From NCBI GenBank assembly GCA_036389795.1, contig DASVWD010000025.1, forward strand, positions 1 through 50,521: 50,521 nucleotides of DNA, written 5' to 3'. The notes under the pieces were generated by a model. The model saw only the letters and a list, made by a program, of their open reading frames with translations, was not told where the DNA came from and ran no database searches. Position 1 is the stretch's first letter. The number at the start of each line of letters is the position of its first letter. The DNA is from Longimicrobium sp. (GTDB taxonomy: Bacteria; Gemmatimonadota; Gemmatimonadetes; Longimicrobiales; Longimicrobiaceae). Shown in pieces: positions 8,623-17,123 of this stretch. A program made the position numbers and the translations under genes.

Positions 8623-9231
8623 TTATCGCGCGGCCAAAGAAACGATCCACGAGATTGGCTGCGTAGTCTCGCTTGTGACAACCGGTGGTTTGATGCTTAA
8701 CCCACAATGCTCGACCGTGAACCCGCTTTCAATCATGAGGTTCTTCCAGTCGTCCACGCTATATAGCGAAAAATATCGTCCATTTGCGTCAATGAGATCT
8801 CCAGTTCCCTCGCGGACCGATGCGATGAATACACCGCCGGTTCCGAGAACTGCGTGGACCGCCTGTAGAATCGCTAATATTTCGTCCCGATGAACGTGCG
8901 ACAACGAGGCAACGGACCACACCACGTCAAAGGAAGCCGATCTAAATGGGAGAGCACGCATGTCTGCGACGATCATAGGCTGGCAGGACACGCGTTTCGC
9001 AATCTTGGCTAGAGCGAAGGAGAGGTCCATCCCAATGGCTCGGTATCCTCGGGCTCCCAGCTCTTTGAGGTCGCGTCCTGCTCCCGCACCAAGATCCAGG
9101 ACCAGCGATCCCGGCTCCACCCTGCCGTCGAGAAGCGACCAGAGTTCCTTTACCTCCCCAGCAAGCGTAAGCTCGGCATATGCGTCGGCATTGGACTCGT
9201 AAAATTCGTGAGTCGAGTGATGCAATCCCAA
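8623..9231 (-). CDS. Class I SAM-dependent methyltransferase
   Basis: The 202-residue protein has the Rossmann methyltransferase signature LVLDLGAGAGRDLKELG (motif I), a following acidic strand end (GMDLSFALA), VADMRALPF and SFDVVWSVASLSHV (motif IV region). It resembles small-molecule or peptide/lipid methyltransferases of the Methyltransf_11/25 type; there is no DNA-methylase NPPY motif. The frame opens with TTG at 9231, and a second TTG six bases on has better spacing to a GGGAG site, so the start is uncertain. It lies 42 bases after the sspA stop on the same strand and may be the last gene of that operon. A+T content is higher than in the ssp genes, which hints at a separate origin. The substrate is unknown. 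Confidence 0.8.
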   Translation of the reverse strand: MGLHHSTHEFYESNADAYAELTLAGEVKELWSLLDGRVEPGSLVLDLGAGAGRDLKELGARGYRAIGMDLSFALAKIAKRVSCQPMIVADMRALPFRSASFDVVWSVASLSHVHRDEILAILQAVHAVLGTGGVFIASVREGTGDLIDANGRYFSLYSVDDWKNLMIESGFTVEHCGLSIKPPVVTSETTQPISWIVSLAAR

Positions 9232-9273
9232 ACTCTCCCTCTCTTAGTGCACCCGTGAGCGCCGGTCGATGCG

Positions 9274-10500
9274 TCATCGCAACGAATGCCGTATCTTCGT
9301 CACGGCCTCCGATACCCACTTGCCCGCGACTTCGATCTCGGTGTCCGTAGTCGATCGTCCCAAGCCGATCCGCAGAGAGCCCCGTACTACTGCATTGGTG
9401 AATCCAAGTGCAGTTAGCACGTGCGAAGGGGCGTCGACACTGGACGCACAAGCCGAACCGCGTGCGAGGGCTACCCTGCCCCGGAGTTGCGCGACCACGG
9501 CAGAACTCGGCACATCCGGGACGGAGATGTGCAGGTTGCCCGCGAGGCGATGTTCAAGATCGCCGCTCACCATCAGGCCGGTGATGGAATCCACCAGGGA
9601 GGCTTGCAGCCGGTCGCGCCGGCGCGCGATGGCCGGCTCATCCTGCGCCATCTCGGCGGCGCGCAGCCGGCACGCTTCGCCGAGTCCAGCAATGCCCGGG
9701 ACGTTGAGGGTACCGGAGCGCAGGCCGCGCTGGTGCCCTCCGCCGCGGAACAGCGGCTCCAGGTATAGGTCCGGATCCACGATCAGTGCGCCTACGCCCT
9801 TGGGGCCGTACATCTTGTGGCCGGCAAGCGCAAGCATGGAGATGCCCCAGTCGCGGACGCGAATCTCCACCTTGCCGGCGGCCTGCGTGGCGTCGGTGAG
9901 GAACGGGATGCCGTGCCGCCGTGCGATAGCCCCGATCTCCGCGAGCGGGTAGAGGTTGCCGATCTCGTTGTTGGCCGCCATTACGACGAGCAGGTCGATC
10001 CCGTCCTGGCAGGCGTACTCGACCGCCTCTAGGTCGATCCGGCCGTGGCCGTCGACGGGCAGCATCCGGAGGCTGGCTTCGCCGCGGTCCGCGAGGTATT
10101 GGCAGACCTCGAGGACCGCGGGATGCTCCACCGGTGGGAGCGCGATACGCACGAGGCCGGACGAGCCGGTACGAGCGAGTTGTGCGCGGACGAAGCCCTG
10201 CAGTGCTAAGTTCAGGCTCTCGGTCGCCCCAGAGGTGAACACGACACTTCGCGGAGAAGCGTCGAGCAGCGTGGCGACGTGGCGCCGTGCCGCGGCTACG
10301 GCCGCGTCAGCCTCGTCGCCGTACTCGTGGTCCTTGCTGCTGGCGTTGCCGAACGCGGTCGTCATGTGGTGCATGACGACCGCGGCGACTCGGGGATCCA
10401 CAGGAGTGGTGGCGTGATGGTCCAGATAGATCGGCAGCCGAAGACCATCGGCGACGATGTCGGCCACTCCTGCCGGACCGGAAGCGGTCAGCACGCTCAT
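9274..10500 (-). CDS. sspA: Cysteine desulfurase of the phosphorothioation operon (SspA/DndA-like)
   Basis: This PLP-dependent NifS/IscS-type enzyme of 408 residues takes sulfur from L-cysteine and passes it on as a persulfide. The sequence shows YLDHHATTPVDPRV at the N-terminus, FTSGATESLNLALQGF, the PLP-lysine segment LALAGHKMYGPKG, and the catalytic cysteine loop GSACASS (Cys about 351). ATG 10500 overlaps the sspD stop as ATGA; another ATG 18 bases upstream is possible. As last of the four coupled genes it is the expected sulfur donor for the PP-loop partner. General Fe-S or tRNA desulfurases look alike, but the operon context argues for DNA phosphorothioation. Confidence 0.9.
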   Translation of the reverse strand: MSVLTASGPAGVADIVADGLRLPIYLDHHATTPVDPRVAAVVMHHMTTAFGNASSKDHEYGDEADAAVAAARRHVATLLDASPRSVVFTSGATESLNLALQGFVRAQLARTGSSGLVRIALPPVEHPAVLEVCQYLADRGEASLRMLPVDGHGRIDLEAVEYACQDGIDLLVVMAANNEIGNLYPLAEIGAIARRHGIPFLTDATQAAGKVEIRVRDWGISMLALAGHKMYGPKGVGALIVDPDLYLEPLFRGGGHQRGLRSGTLNVPGIAGLGEACRLRAAEMAQDEPAIARRRDRLQASLVDSITGLMVSGDLEHRLAGNLHISVPDVPSSAVVAQLRGRVALARGSACASSVDAPSHVLTALGFTNAVVRGSLRIGLGRSTTDTEIEVAGKWVSEAVTKIRHSLR

Positions 10501-11294
10501 AGGTGGCACATCAGGCATCCCAGCTCGTCGTCCTCCTCGTCTAGCGCGGCCGCGAGGACCTGAGCAAGGGGGCGGTTGGGCTGCCGAGCGCGCTCGCGCT
10601 CCTCGAGCTTCTCGTGCGCATCCAGGATTTCGTCGCGGCGCGCCAGGAGATCGCGGAGACTTTCGCCGTGCGACCAGGTGAACGTGCGGCCGTCGCGGTG
10701 CTTCTCCTCGTACTCCACTGCCTCCCAGAAGAGCTTCGGGTGCTCGTCGTGGAGCCTCACCCACTCCGCCTTCCGCTGGAAGAAGCAGAAGAAGCACCCG
10801 GAGCGGGTCCTCCACTTGTAATAGGCCGGGATGCCGATGCCGCTCTCCTCCAGCAGGCGGAAGATGTCCGCTTTGACCAGGCCTTCTTCCTTGAACGGGT
10901 AAACGGCGCGGATGGTCGGCTTGGTGGAGATGTAGCCGGCCCGGTTCTCGTCCGCGCGAATGCCGACGTAGCTGATCGCCTCGTCGTCCCCGATCCACTC
11001 CTCCAGCGGCTCGATCTTGAGCACCTCCGTGCACCACCGGATGTTGGGCGACGGAAGGAAGCCACCCTTCACGTCCAGCCAGTAGTCGAAGCCACGCTGG
11101 GCGTTGAGCCGCACGATCTTGATGCCGAGGCGTGCCTCCAGACGGCCGAGGTATTCGTAAGTCTCAGGAAGCTCCTTGTGCGTGTCGCAGAAGAAGTACT
11201 CCATCTCGGGAACGCGCTTGTGCATCAGCACGGCGAGGGCGGCGCTGTCCTTGCCGCCGGAGAGCCCGAGGATGTGCCGTACGCGCTTACCCAT
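10497..11294 (-). CDS. sspD: PP-loop ATP pyrophosphatase, DndC/SspD-like sulfur transferase
   Basis: The 265-residue protein belongs to the PAPS-reductase/DndC family, which activates its substrate with ATP and inserts sulfur, here expected into the DNA backbone. The PP-loop SGGKDS is at residues 12-17, followed by the CDTHKELPETYEYL segment. Cysteines in RWCTEVLK and SGCFFCFFQ could hold an Fe-S cluster, as in DndC. A C-terminal CLMC pair is an extra feature. ATG 11294 lies eight bases inside the end of sspC, and the stop overlaps the sspA start. BREX type 4 also has such a protein (BrxP), but no PglZ or BrxL gene is present here. Confidence 0.9.
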   Translation of the reverse strand: MGKRVRHILGLSGGKDSAALAVLMHKRVPEMEYFFCDTHKELPETYEYLGRLEARLGIKIVRLNAQRGFDYWLDVKGGFLPSPNIRWCTEVLKIEPLEEWIGDDEAISYVGIRADENRAGYISTKPTIRAVYPFKEEGLVKADIFRLLEESGIGIPAYYKWRTRSGCFFCFFQRKAEWVRLHDEHPKLFWEAVEYEEKHRDGRTFTWSHGESLRDLLARRDEILDAHEKLEERERARQPNRPLAQVLAAALDEEDDELGCLMCHL

Positions 11295-14200
11295 GTCTTC
11301 TCTGTGCCTCCATGCCGGGCGCCTCATCTCTCCGCGGCGCGGGCGGCGCGAGCACCCGCTCGGCGAGCCGGACGATAATGGCCTGGCGCTGTTGTTCGGA
11401 TCGGATGTGCTCCAGCTGCCTGAGCACCGCCTCGACCTGCTGCTCGATGAGATCGCCGTCCTCGCCCGCGATCCACACCATCTGCTGTAGCCTCGTCCCG
11501 TCCGGCTCCATGATGGTGATCCGCCGCGGGTGGAATCCGGCTCGCGCTTCGGCGAGAGCGTCCTCCTGCATGGCGTAGAGTGCCAGGAACCGGCTGGCCA
11601 GCTCGCTCAGGTTTAGCTCGAAGACCAGGAAATCCTCGTCGCTCCAGATGTCGACGGGCTTGTCGGCGATCACCATGGCGACCGATTCCAGCCACCGGTC
11701 CTTTTCGGTATCCTGTTCGACTAAGGCCTTGATGAGCGCGTGCAGGCGGTCCTCGATCACGCGACCGTCCAGGAACCGAGCCCGGACGCGGACATCCTCA
11801 CGCGTGTCGGCCAGGGTCCCCGCGCAGCGGAAGGCCTGGTGCAGCAGGCGATGGCAGCTATCCAGCACCGTGTCGTAATACCCCTGCAGTTCTCGGAGGG
11901 CGGTGAGCAGCGCGCGGCGAAAGGCGTCGCGCCGGTGCGTCTCCACTTCGCCGTCGATGGGTTCGCTGCCGAAGGGATCGAAGCCGAGCGCACGGGGCAG
12001 TTCTTCGAACAGCAGGCGGTCGGGCTCCTGCACTCGCAGCAGTGCGTCGAGCGCCGCCACCGTGGTGGCCGGTAGCCGGCGCGTCCCGCGCGTGACGGCG
12101 GGCAGCTTGAGGGCGAATCTCGTGAGCGGCCTCACGACGGAGAGCACGGTGGCGTTGCGTACTCCGGCAGGCACCTTCCGCGCGCCGGGCGCGGTGAGGA
12201 TCGCCTCCATGTCACGGAAAACGTCCAGGCGGAGACCTTCCAGGCGGAAGTGCTTGACCGCAAACTCCGCCGGGTGCTTGATCAGCAGGTCGAAGTGCTC
12301 GATGCCCAGGATGGGGAGGAAGCTGCCGTGCCGGTACACGCTGACATCGTCGGCGTGGTACAGGAGCACGGCTGCCAGAAAGACCGGGATGACGCCGGAC
12401 TTCACTCCGTAGGGAGGGCGGCCGAGGAGGTCGTAAAGCTCGCTGACCGGCCGCGGCCGGTCGACAGCGGATTGGCAAAAGTTTTCGATCGCTTCCCAGA
12501 GGGGGACGACGCCGTCGTCGTTCGGCCGCTCGATGCGCCACCCGTCGGGGCCATGCCGGTGAATGCCCGTCCGATCGAGGAGAGAGGCGTACATCGCCAC
12601 TTCCGGGCCGTGGCCCGACAGGCCGAGTTTCTCCTTCTCGGGCGAGTTGAGGAGCGCCGCGATCAGGGTTTGCCGGGCGCGAACGCCTTGCGCGGTCAGT
12701 TCACGGCGGTTGACGAGTTCGTTCCAGATGATGGGTGTCTGCCCGTAAGCAGCATCGCATGCATCCGAAAGCGCCTCGTTCAGCCCCGTGCCCGAACGGG
12801 CTTCGCCCCTGACCCAGAATGTCCGTCCGTCGCCCGGCGTGAATGCCGTGGCAACCGCCTCGTCGAGCGCACGGCGGGCGAGCACGAGCCTCTGACGCAC
12901 TTCGCGCTTGGCGACGCCGTCGTTCTGGAGCGACGACCTGTCGCGGTCGAGCTCAGCAAGGGCGATGAACTCACGAACGGCGGCGCTGAGGGTGCGGAGC
13001 CCGTGGGCAGGCAGCACCACGAGGGGCTTTCCGTCGCGCGTCTCCGCGGGGACGCGCGCGGGGCTGGCGTCGCCCACCCAATGGGCGATCACCCCGTCTG
13101 CGTCCGGTACCCGGCACTCCACCGCCGCGAGCGCGTCAGCCGACCCGACGTAGTGCCGCTCGAAGTAGCGCAGGGTGCCCGACTTGTAGCTGGCCCGCTG
13201 GGCGACGGCTGGCTGGAGCGGTGCTGCCTCCGACAGCAGTTCCTCGACCGGGCGCCGCTCGGCCTCCACGCGCTGCCGGAGCAAGAGGGATACGTCGTGG
13301 TGGGAACCTTCCCAAACGCGAAGCTCATCGACGCTCTCGCGATAGGTGACCGAGCCTCGCGCGATCAACCGGTCGATGACCTCCGTCCAGGCCGTTTCCT
13401 CGCGCTCGTCACCAGGGGTTTCACTGAGCGCGGCGATCACGAGCGCGCGTCCAGCCCGGAGCGCCCCCGTGGAGCCGACCAGATTCAGGGTGCCGATCGT
13501 CTTGAGGACCTGGAGTTCGTGCGGGTCCTGTCCGAGGGCGTCACGGACGATGCTGTGGATCTCGGCCCACCGCTGGAACTGCGGCCGCGCGTAAAGCGCG
13601 ATCCCCGCCACGTCCACGAAGTAATCGTACACGTCGGCCAGCCGGAGCCACGGCAGCTTATCCTCGCCGGCCTCGCGCTCCGTGAGGAACCGCGTCATCG
13701 AGTGCGGTTCGGGACTCGCGAGGAAGGTGAACAGGGAACGCTCGTTCTGGGCGTAGCGCGCGCATAGCGTCGGCAACGCGAGCGCCGCCAGCGGGTGCAG
13801 CGGATAGAGCTGCCGGATCCGGTCCGGGGGGAGTGTCTCGCAGATGTAGGAATCCGTCGAGACGCGGCTCAGGCGCTCATGCCAAGCGCCTGATGCCGAG
13901 TGGATCAGGTCCGCGATCGGCTGCGGCGGGTCCGCCTGGATGGCGGCGGCCGCCAGGCGCAGCATCTGACCCGGCGCCTCGGCGAAGGGCACGTCCGCGA
14001 AGCGCCCATGCACCTTCTCCCACTCGCTCCTGCTGGAGGCTGCGAGCCCGTCCGCATATTCGACGAACGCGTGGTGCATCAGGCCCAGCACCAGCACCGG
14101 CGGGTCCGACTCTCCGTTGGGAAGCTCGGCCAGCTGCTGGAGGAGGTAGAGGTCTTCGCCCCCGCCGCTACGGGCAGCTGTCTCCAAGTTCTTGCCCAGC

Positions 14201-14790
14201 TCGTCAAGCACGATCAGCACGCCCGTACGGCTGACGGACGCCAGCTCGCGGACGAGCTCGGGCAGGCCAGCGACGTCTGGCTGCTCGCCGCGCTCGATGG
14301 CGTCGAGTAAGGCCCTGACCCGCTTCAGCGCGCGGGGCCGCGGTCCCTGACGGTTGCGCCAGAACCGGTCGGCGCCACCAGCGAGCGCGCGGACGAGCGT
14401 GTGCGCGAGCCGCTCGCGGCGCCCCGCGGCTACGGCGCAGATGAACCCGTCGGCCGGGACCGAGTCGCGGAACTGCTCGGCGAGCGATTGGGCGCCGTCT
14501 GCTCGCAGCAACTGGAGGGCGAGACGCCGTGCCGGGTGCTCCGCGGGAGCGTAGAGCGAGGACAGGAACTGCGCGAATGCCGACTTGCCTGTGCCGTAGA
14601 CACCTGTGAGAGTCCAGGCGCGCTGGGCGCGCACCTGGACCTGCGCGGTGACGATTCGTTCGGCGAGGTCGCGGATGCGTGGAGTCAGCAGATAGCCGTC
14701 CAGCGCTTCGGCCGATTCCAGGTCGCGCTCGATGTTGACCGAGCGCGCGTAGCGGCGCCCGATCCTGAAGTGATCCGCGAGCAGGGTCAT
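11287..14790 (-). CDS. sspC: Large P-loop ATPase of the phosphorothioation operon (SspC-like)
   Basis: The protein has 1167 residues. An N-terminal ATPase domain carries Walker A GVYGTGKSAF (residues 63-72) and Walker B VLIVLDELGKN (191-201). The rest is long and mostly helical, with no second domain that I recognise. Its ATG overlaps the sspB stop by four bases, and its end overlaps sspD. In Ssp systems SspC supplies ATPase activity needed for single-strand phosphorothioation. BrxC/PglY proteins of BREX have a similar size and layout, so the family name rests on its partners (DUF4007, PP-loop enzyme and desulfurase). I am sure of the ATPase and fairly sure of the system. Confidence 0.8.
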   Translation of the reverse strand: MTLLADHFRIGRRYARSVNIERDLESAEALDGYLLTPRIRDLAERIVTAQVQVRAQRAWTLTGVYGTGKSAFAQFLSSLYAPAEHPARRLALQLLRADGAQSLAEQFRDSVPADGFICAVAAGRRERLAHTLVRALAGGADRFWRNRQGPRPRALKRVRALLDAIERGEQPDVAGLPELVRELASVSRTGVLIVLDELGKNLETAARSGGGEDLYLLQQLAELPNGESDPPVLVLGLMHHAFVEYADGLAASSRSEWEKVHGRFADVPFAEAPGQMLRLAAAAIQADPPQPIADLIHSASGAWHERLSRVSTDSYICETLPPDRIRQLYPLHPLAALALPTLCARYAQNERSLFTFLASPEPHSMTRFLTEREAGEDKLPWLRLADVYDYFVDVAGIALYARPQFQRWAEIHSIVRDALGQDPHELQVLKTIGTLNLVGSTGALRAGRALVIAALSETPGDEREETAWTEVIDRLIARGSVTYRESVDELRVWEGSHHDVSLLLRQRVEAERRPVEELLSEAAPLQPAVAQRASYKSGTLRYFERHYVGSADALAAVECRVPDADGVIAHWVGDASPARVPAETRDGKPLVVLPAHGLRTLSAAVREFIALAELDRDRSSLQNDGVAKREVRQRLVLARRALDEAVATAFTPGDGRTFWVRGEARSGTGLNEALSDACDAAYGQTPIIWNELVNRRELTAQGVRARQTLIAALLNSPEKEKLGLSGHGPEVAMYASLLDRTGIHRHGPDGWRIERPNDDGVVPLWEAIENFCQSAVDRPRPVSELYDLLGRPPYGVKSGVIPVFLAAVLLYHADDVSVYRHGSFLPILGIEHFDLLIKHPAEFAVKHFRLEGLRLDVFRDMEAILTAPGARKVPAGVRNATVLSVVRPLTRFALKLPAVTRGTRRLPATTVAALDALLRVQEPDRLLFEELPRALGFDPFGSEPIDGEVETHRRDAFRRALLTALRELQGYYDTVLDSCHRLLHQAFRCAGTLADTREDVRVRARFLDGRVIEDRLHALIKALVEQDTEKDRWLESVAMVIADKPVDIWSDEDFLVFELNLSELASRFLALYAMQEDALAEARAGFHPRRITIMEPDGTRLQQMVWIAGEDGDLIEQQVEAVLRQLEHIRSEQQRQAIIVRLAERVLAPPAPRRDEAPGMEAQRRHG

Positions 14791-15782
14791 GCGGCCTCCT
14801 GACGGCCGGGACGGCCCAGTCGCCGGGCGTAGTGTTTCTCCCGGAGTTGCTCGGCCAGTTGCAGCGGATCAGCCTCGTAAGCGAGTTGGACTACGCCGGC
14901 GGCTTCGGACAGGGAGATGCCGACGGATCGCGCGGCGACGGCCTCCAGGGCCGCGTAGACGGCGCTCTCGGTCAGCTTGAAAGCCATCCCGGGACTGCCG
15001 GGCTCGTACACCAGCCTGGAGAGCGCGATGGTGCGGGCCTCCGACACGGAGGCTGCAAACTCAAGGCATGCCGAGGCGATCACCGCGTCGGGCAGGGAGA
15101 GCTTCGGTCCGATGGAGAAGGCATAGCCGCCGTGCAATGTGCGGCGGAGAAGCCCAAGCTCCGTGAAGGGTGACTGGAAGGTTTCCTCGCTTGGCCGACC
15201 GCCCGTTTCCTGGAACGCGTACATGCGGGCGAGGCAGGAAGCGTCCTTCTCATACGACGAGCGTGCGTACCGGGCCTCCGGGAACGTGCGTGCGACGTAG
15301 CCTTCCAGCGCCTCCTGGAGCGCGGGCACGGTGAATTCCGTCCGGCCGAAAAGGAAGAACGTGTAGTACCAGGCGGTCGCGAGGTCTGGCCGGTTCACCA
15401 GCCGCCAGTGGAGCAGCCAGAGCGAGGCCGGGTCTTCGAGAAACGGGTCGTAGCCGCCGTCGTCGGCCAGCAGGCTGAGCCCGAAGTCGGTTGGGCGTGC
15501 GACGGTGTGGCCAGCCTCGTCGATCGCGGTCTCGAGCACGCCGAAGGCGTGGCACCAGTACCGGATCGCCCGGACCATGTTTTTCCCTACGCCCAGCACC
15601 ACGGGAGCGTCGGCGCGGGTGAATAGGTCCGGCTCCCGGCGCGCGAGGTCGAAGCCCTTCTTGATCCAGCCGTACCGGGGCGCGAAGGTGTCGTGACGGG
15701 CAAACGCCGGTCCGGCCGGCGCGGCACCCGTAGAGGACCGGGGCCTACCGACCGCGGGGTCGATCTTGATAGAATCTGACAT
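14787..15782 (-). CDS. sspB: DUF4007 protein, SspB-like
   Basis: The 331-residue protein shows the DUF4007 hallmarks near its N-terminus: FARHDTFAPRYGWIKKG (about residues 27-43) and LGVGKNMVRAIRYW (63-76). From memory, SspB of the Ssp phosphorothioation system is a DUF4007 protein with DNA-nicking activity that exposes the site to be modified. The middle part is helical with several aromatic residues (WYYTFFLFGRTEF). ATG 15782 is chosen because the longer frame to 15917 runs through the promoter and operator. It is the first gene of the operon and overlaps sspC by four bases. Confidence 0.85.
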   Translation of the reverse strand: MSDSIKIDPAVGRPRSSTGAAPAGPAFARHDTFAPRYGWIKKGFDLARREPDLFTRADAPVVLGVGKNMVRAIRYWCHAFGVLETAIDEAGHTVARPTDFGLSLLADDGGYDPFLEDPASLWLLHWRLVNRPDLATAWYYTFFLFGRTEFTVPALQEALEGYVARTFPEARYARSSYEKDASCLARMYAFQETGGRPSEETFQSPFTELGLLRRTLHGGYAFSIGPKLSLPDAVIASACLEFAASVSEARTIALSRLVYEPGSPGMAFKLTESAVYAALEAVAARSVGISLSEAAGVVQLAYEADPLQLAEQLREKHYARRLGRPGRQEAA

Positions 15783-15843
15783 TTGGACAGTCTGGGAGGG
15801 TGGGGTGCTCGCCCGACGGCTCGGTGCGGGAAACCCTGCGGGA

Positions 15844-15872
15844 ATAATACGGCAATCGCGCATGCTAGTAAA
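15844..15872 (-). promoter_or_regulatory. Predicted sigma70-type promoter of the ssp operon
   Basis: On the minus strand a -35 box TTTACT (15872-15867) and a -10 box TATTAT (15849-15844) are separated by exactly 17 bases. They match four of six and five of six consensus positions. Transcription would start near 15837, leaving a leader of about 55 bases before the sspB ATG. The boxes sit in a locally A+T-rich patch within very GC-rich DNA. Confidence 0.6.
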
Positions 15873-15903
15873 CACGGTAGCATGTCGGCATGCCGGCATG
15901 CCG
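15861..15903. promoter_or_regulatory. Candidate operator: inverted repeat plus 18-base palindrome
   Basis: CATGCTA (15861-15867) and TAGCATG (15878-15884) form an inverted repeat with a 10-base gap that covers the -35 box of the ssp promoter. Directly next to it, 15886-15903 is a perfect 18-base palindrome centred on GCATGCCGGCATGC. All three arms share the core GCATG. This fits a dimeric repressor binding twice between the divergent ssp and HTH/GIY-YIG/GHKL operons. The regulator is unknown; the HTH protein at 16144 is one candidate. Confidence 0.5.
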
Positions 15904-16143
15904 CTTTCCCGTCCCACCAGTTGATGGGTGGCGTTGAAGCTCGCCTGCCTGTCCCATGTAGGTACGGAGGGCAGCCACGCGGGCGCGCAAGGGGTTGCGG
16001 CCGGCGGAGCGGCTCTCCAGATTTACAGCGTCCCATTTTCCCGGCCGCCGATTTCGCGGCGCCCGAGGGCGGGACGAAAACCATCAGGGGCGAACCGTGG
16101 TCTCGTAGAGAGGCCGGCTATTCGTACCCGGGAAGGAAAACTG

Positions 16144-16686
16144 ATGTACTTCTCCTCGCCTGGCGCGTCGAGCGCCGGCGACGGCGTCCGGTACGCCGTC
16201 GTCACCCGCCTGCAGGACCAGCTCACCCGAAAGAAGCCGGGGAGCCGCGCGTACGAGATCCTCGACCGCGCCATCTCCCTGACCCTCAGCTCCCGGCGCG
16301 CCGTCGTCTCGGCCGCGTACCTGGAGCGCAACGTCCGCCGCGACGCGAGGCGCATCCTTGCGCGCGCCCGCGGGCGGACGGTCGTCGACCCGTTCACCCC
16401 CGACACCGTCATCGGCCGCGCGGTCGAGCAGGGGCTGCACCCCGCCCTGGTGGAAAACGTTTCTACTCCGGAGGCGCTCGCCGTCGCGTCCAGCCTGCGC
16501 CGCGCCATCGAGGCGCGCGTGGTCGCCCGGCTCGGGCTGCGGGGGCTCCGCTGCTTGACCGGCCTCATCGACGCCGAGACGCCGCAGGAGACCGCCGACG
16601 CGCTGGGCGTCTCCAGCCGCACGGTCGACCGCCTGCGCCTCAGCGTCCGCGACATCGCGTCGGCCCTCGTCGCGCAGGAGGCGTGA
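16144..16686 (+). CDS. Helix-turn-helix protein, sigma-region-4-like C-terminus
   Basis: The protein has 180 residues. ATG 16144 has AAGGA six bases upstream. Its C-terminal 40 residues (DAETPQETADALGVSSRTVD, then RLRLSVRDIASAL) form a helix-turn-helix like sigma-factor region 4 or a LuxR-type end. The N-terminal part is helical and basic and does not clearly match sigma region 2. It could be a diverged sigma factor or a DNA-binding regulator. It starts a three-gene operon that diverges from ssp, with the stop sharing a base with the next ATG. Possible functions are local regulator, operator binder, or DNA-recognition subunit of the complex. Confidence 0.65.
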   Translation: MYFSSPGASSAGDGVRYAVVTRLQDQLTRKKPGSRAYEILDRAISLTLSSRRAVVSAAYLERNVRRDARRILARARGRTVVDPFTPDTVIGRAVEQGLHPALVENVSTPEALAVASSLRRAIEARVVARLGLRGLRCLTGLIDAETPQETADALGVSSRTVDRLRLSVRDIASALVAQEA

Positions 16687-17123
16687 TGCGGAGCCTGACG
16701 CTGATCTTCGCCGCGCCCGCGCGGCACGCCTTCCCCCTGCGCCCGGCCGTCATCCGGGCGCTCGTGGGGGCGGGCAACCCCGGCGTGTACCTGCTGCTGC
16801 GGGACGGCCGTCCGATGTATGTCGGGCGCTCGGACACCTGCGTGCAGACGCGCCTCGCCACCCACCCGTACCTGGGCGTGGCCGATCACTTCGTGTGGCA
16901 GCCCTGCCGGAGCCCGCTCCACGCGTTCCACATGGAATCGTACTGGTACCATTCGCTGCAGGATGCGGGTCGCGCCGCCAACCTGATCCACCCGGCGCGC
17001 CCGGCGGGCACTCTGGAGCCGTGCCCGTTTTGCCACGCGGCTGAGAACATCTCCATCATCAACGCCGAGCCCGTGACTGCGGGTGCGGCCGACATCGACG
17101 CCAAGGCCGAGGAGGCTGCATGA
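16686..17123 (+). CDS. GIY-YIG nuclease-like protein with a CxxC pair
   Basis: The 145-residue protein shows a compact GIY-YIG pattern: GVYLLLRDGRPMYVGRS, with GVY at 33-35 and YVG at 45-47, an arginine at 56, and a glutamate in MESYWYHSL (about 84). These are the expected metal and catalytic positions. After the domain a CPFC pair (113-116) may bind metal with other ligands. The start overlaps the upstream stop by one base, and the stop overlaps the GHKL gene as ATGA, so the three proteins are probably made together. A short GIY-YIG protein beside a GHKL ATPase suggests an ATP-gated nuclease, which is inference. Confidence 0.7.
   Translation: MRSLTLIFAAPARHAFPLRPAVIRALVGAGNPGVYLLLRDGRPMYVGRSDTCVQTRLATHPYLGVADHFVWQPCRSPLHAFHMESYWYHSLQDAGRAANLIHPARPAGTLEPCPFCHAAENISIINAEPVTAGAADIDAKAEEAA

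Noticed and set aside
14790-14980. Plus-strand frames inside the ssp operon
   Set aside because: They are short, Arg/Pro-rich and antisense to well-supported genes.
9274-15782. BREX type 4 system (BrxP-like PP-loop protein and BrxC-like ATPase)
   Set aside because: PglZ and BrxL are missing, while DUF4007 and a dedicated cysteine desulfurase fit Ssp better. The possibility is kept in the notes on sspC and sspD.
15935-15965. TTGAAG-17-TGTAGG as promoter for the 16144 operon
   Set aside because: The -10 match is poor (three of six), so I do not list it as a feature.
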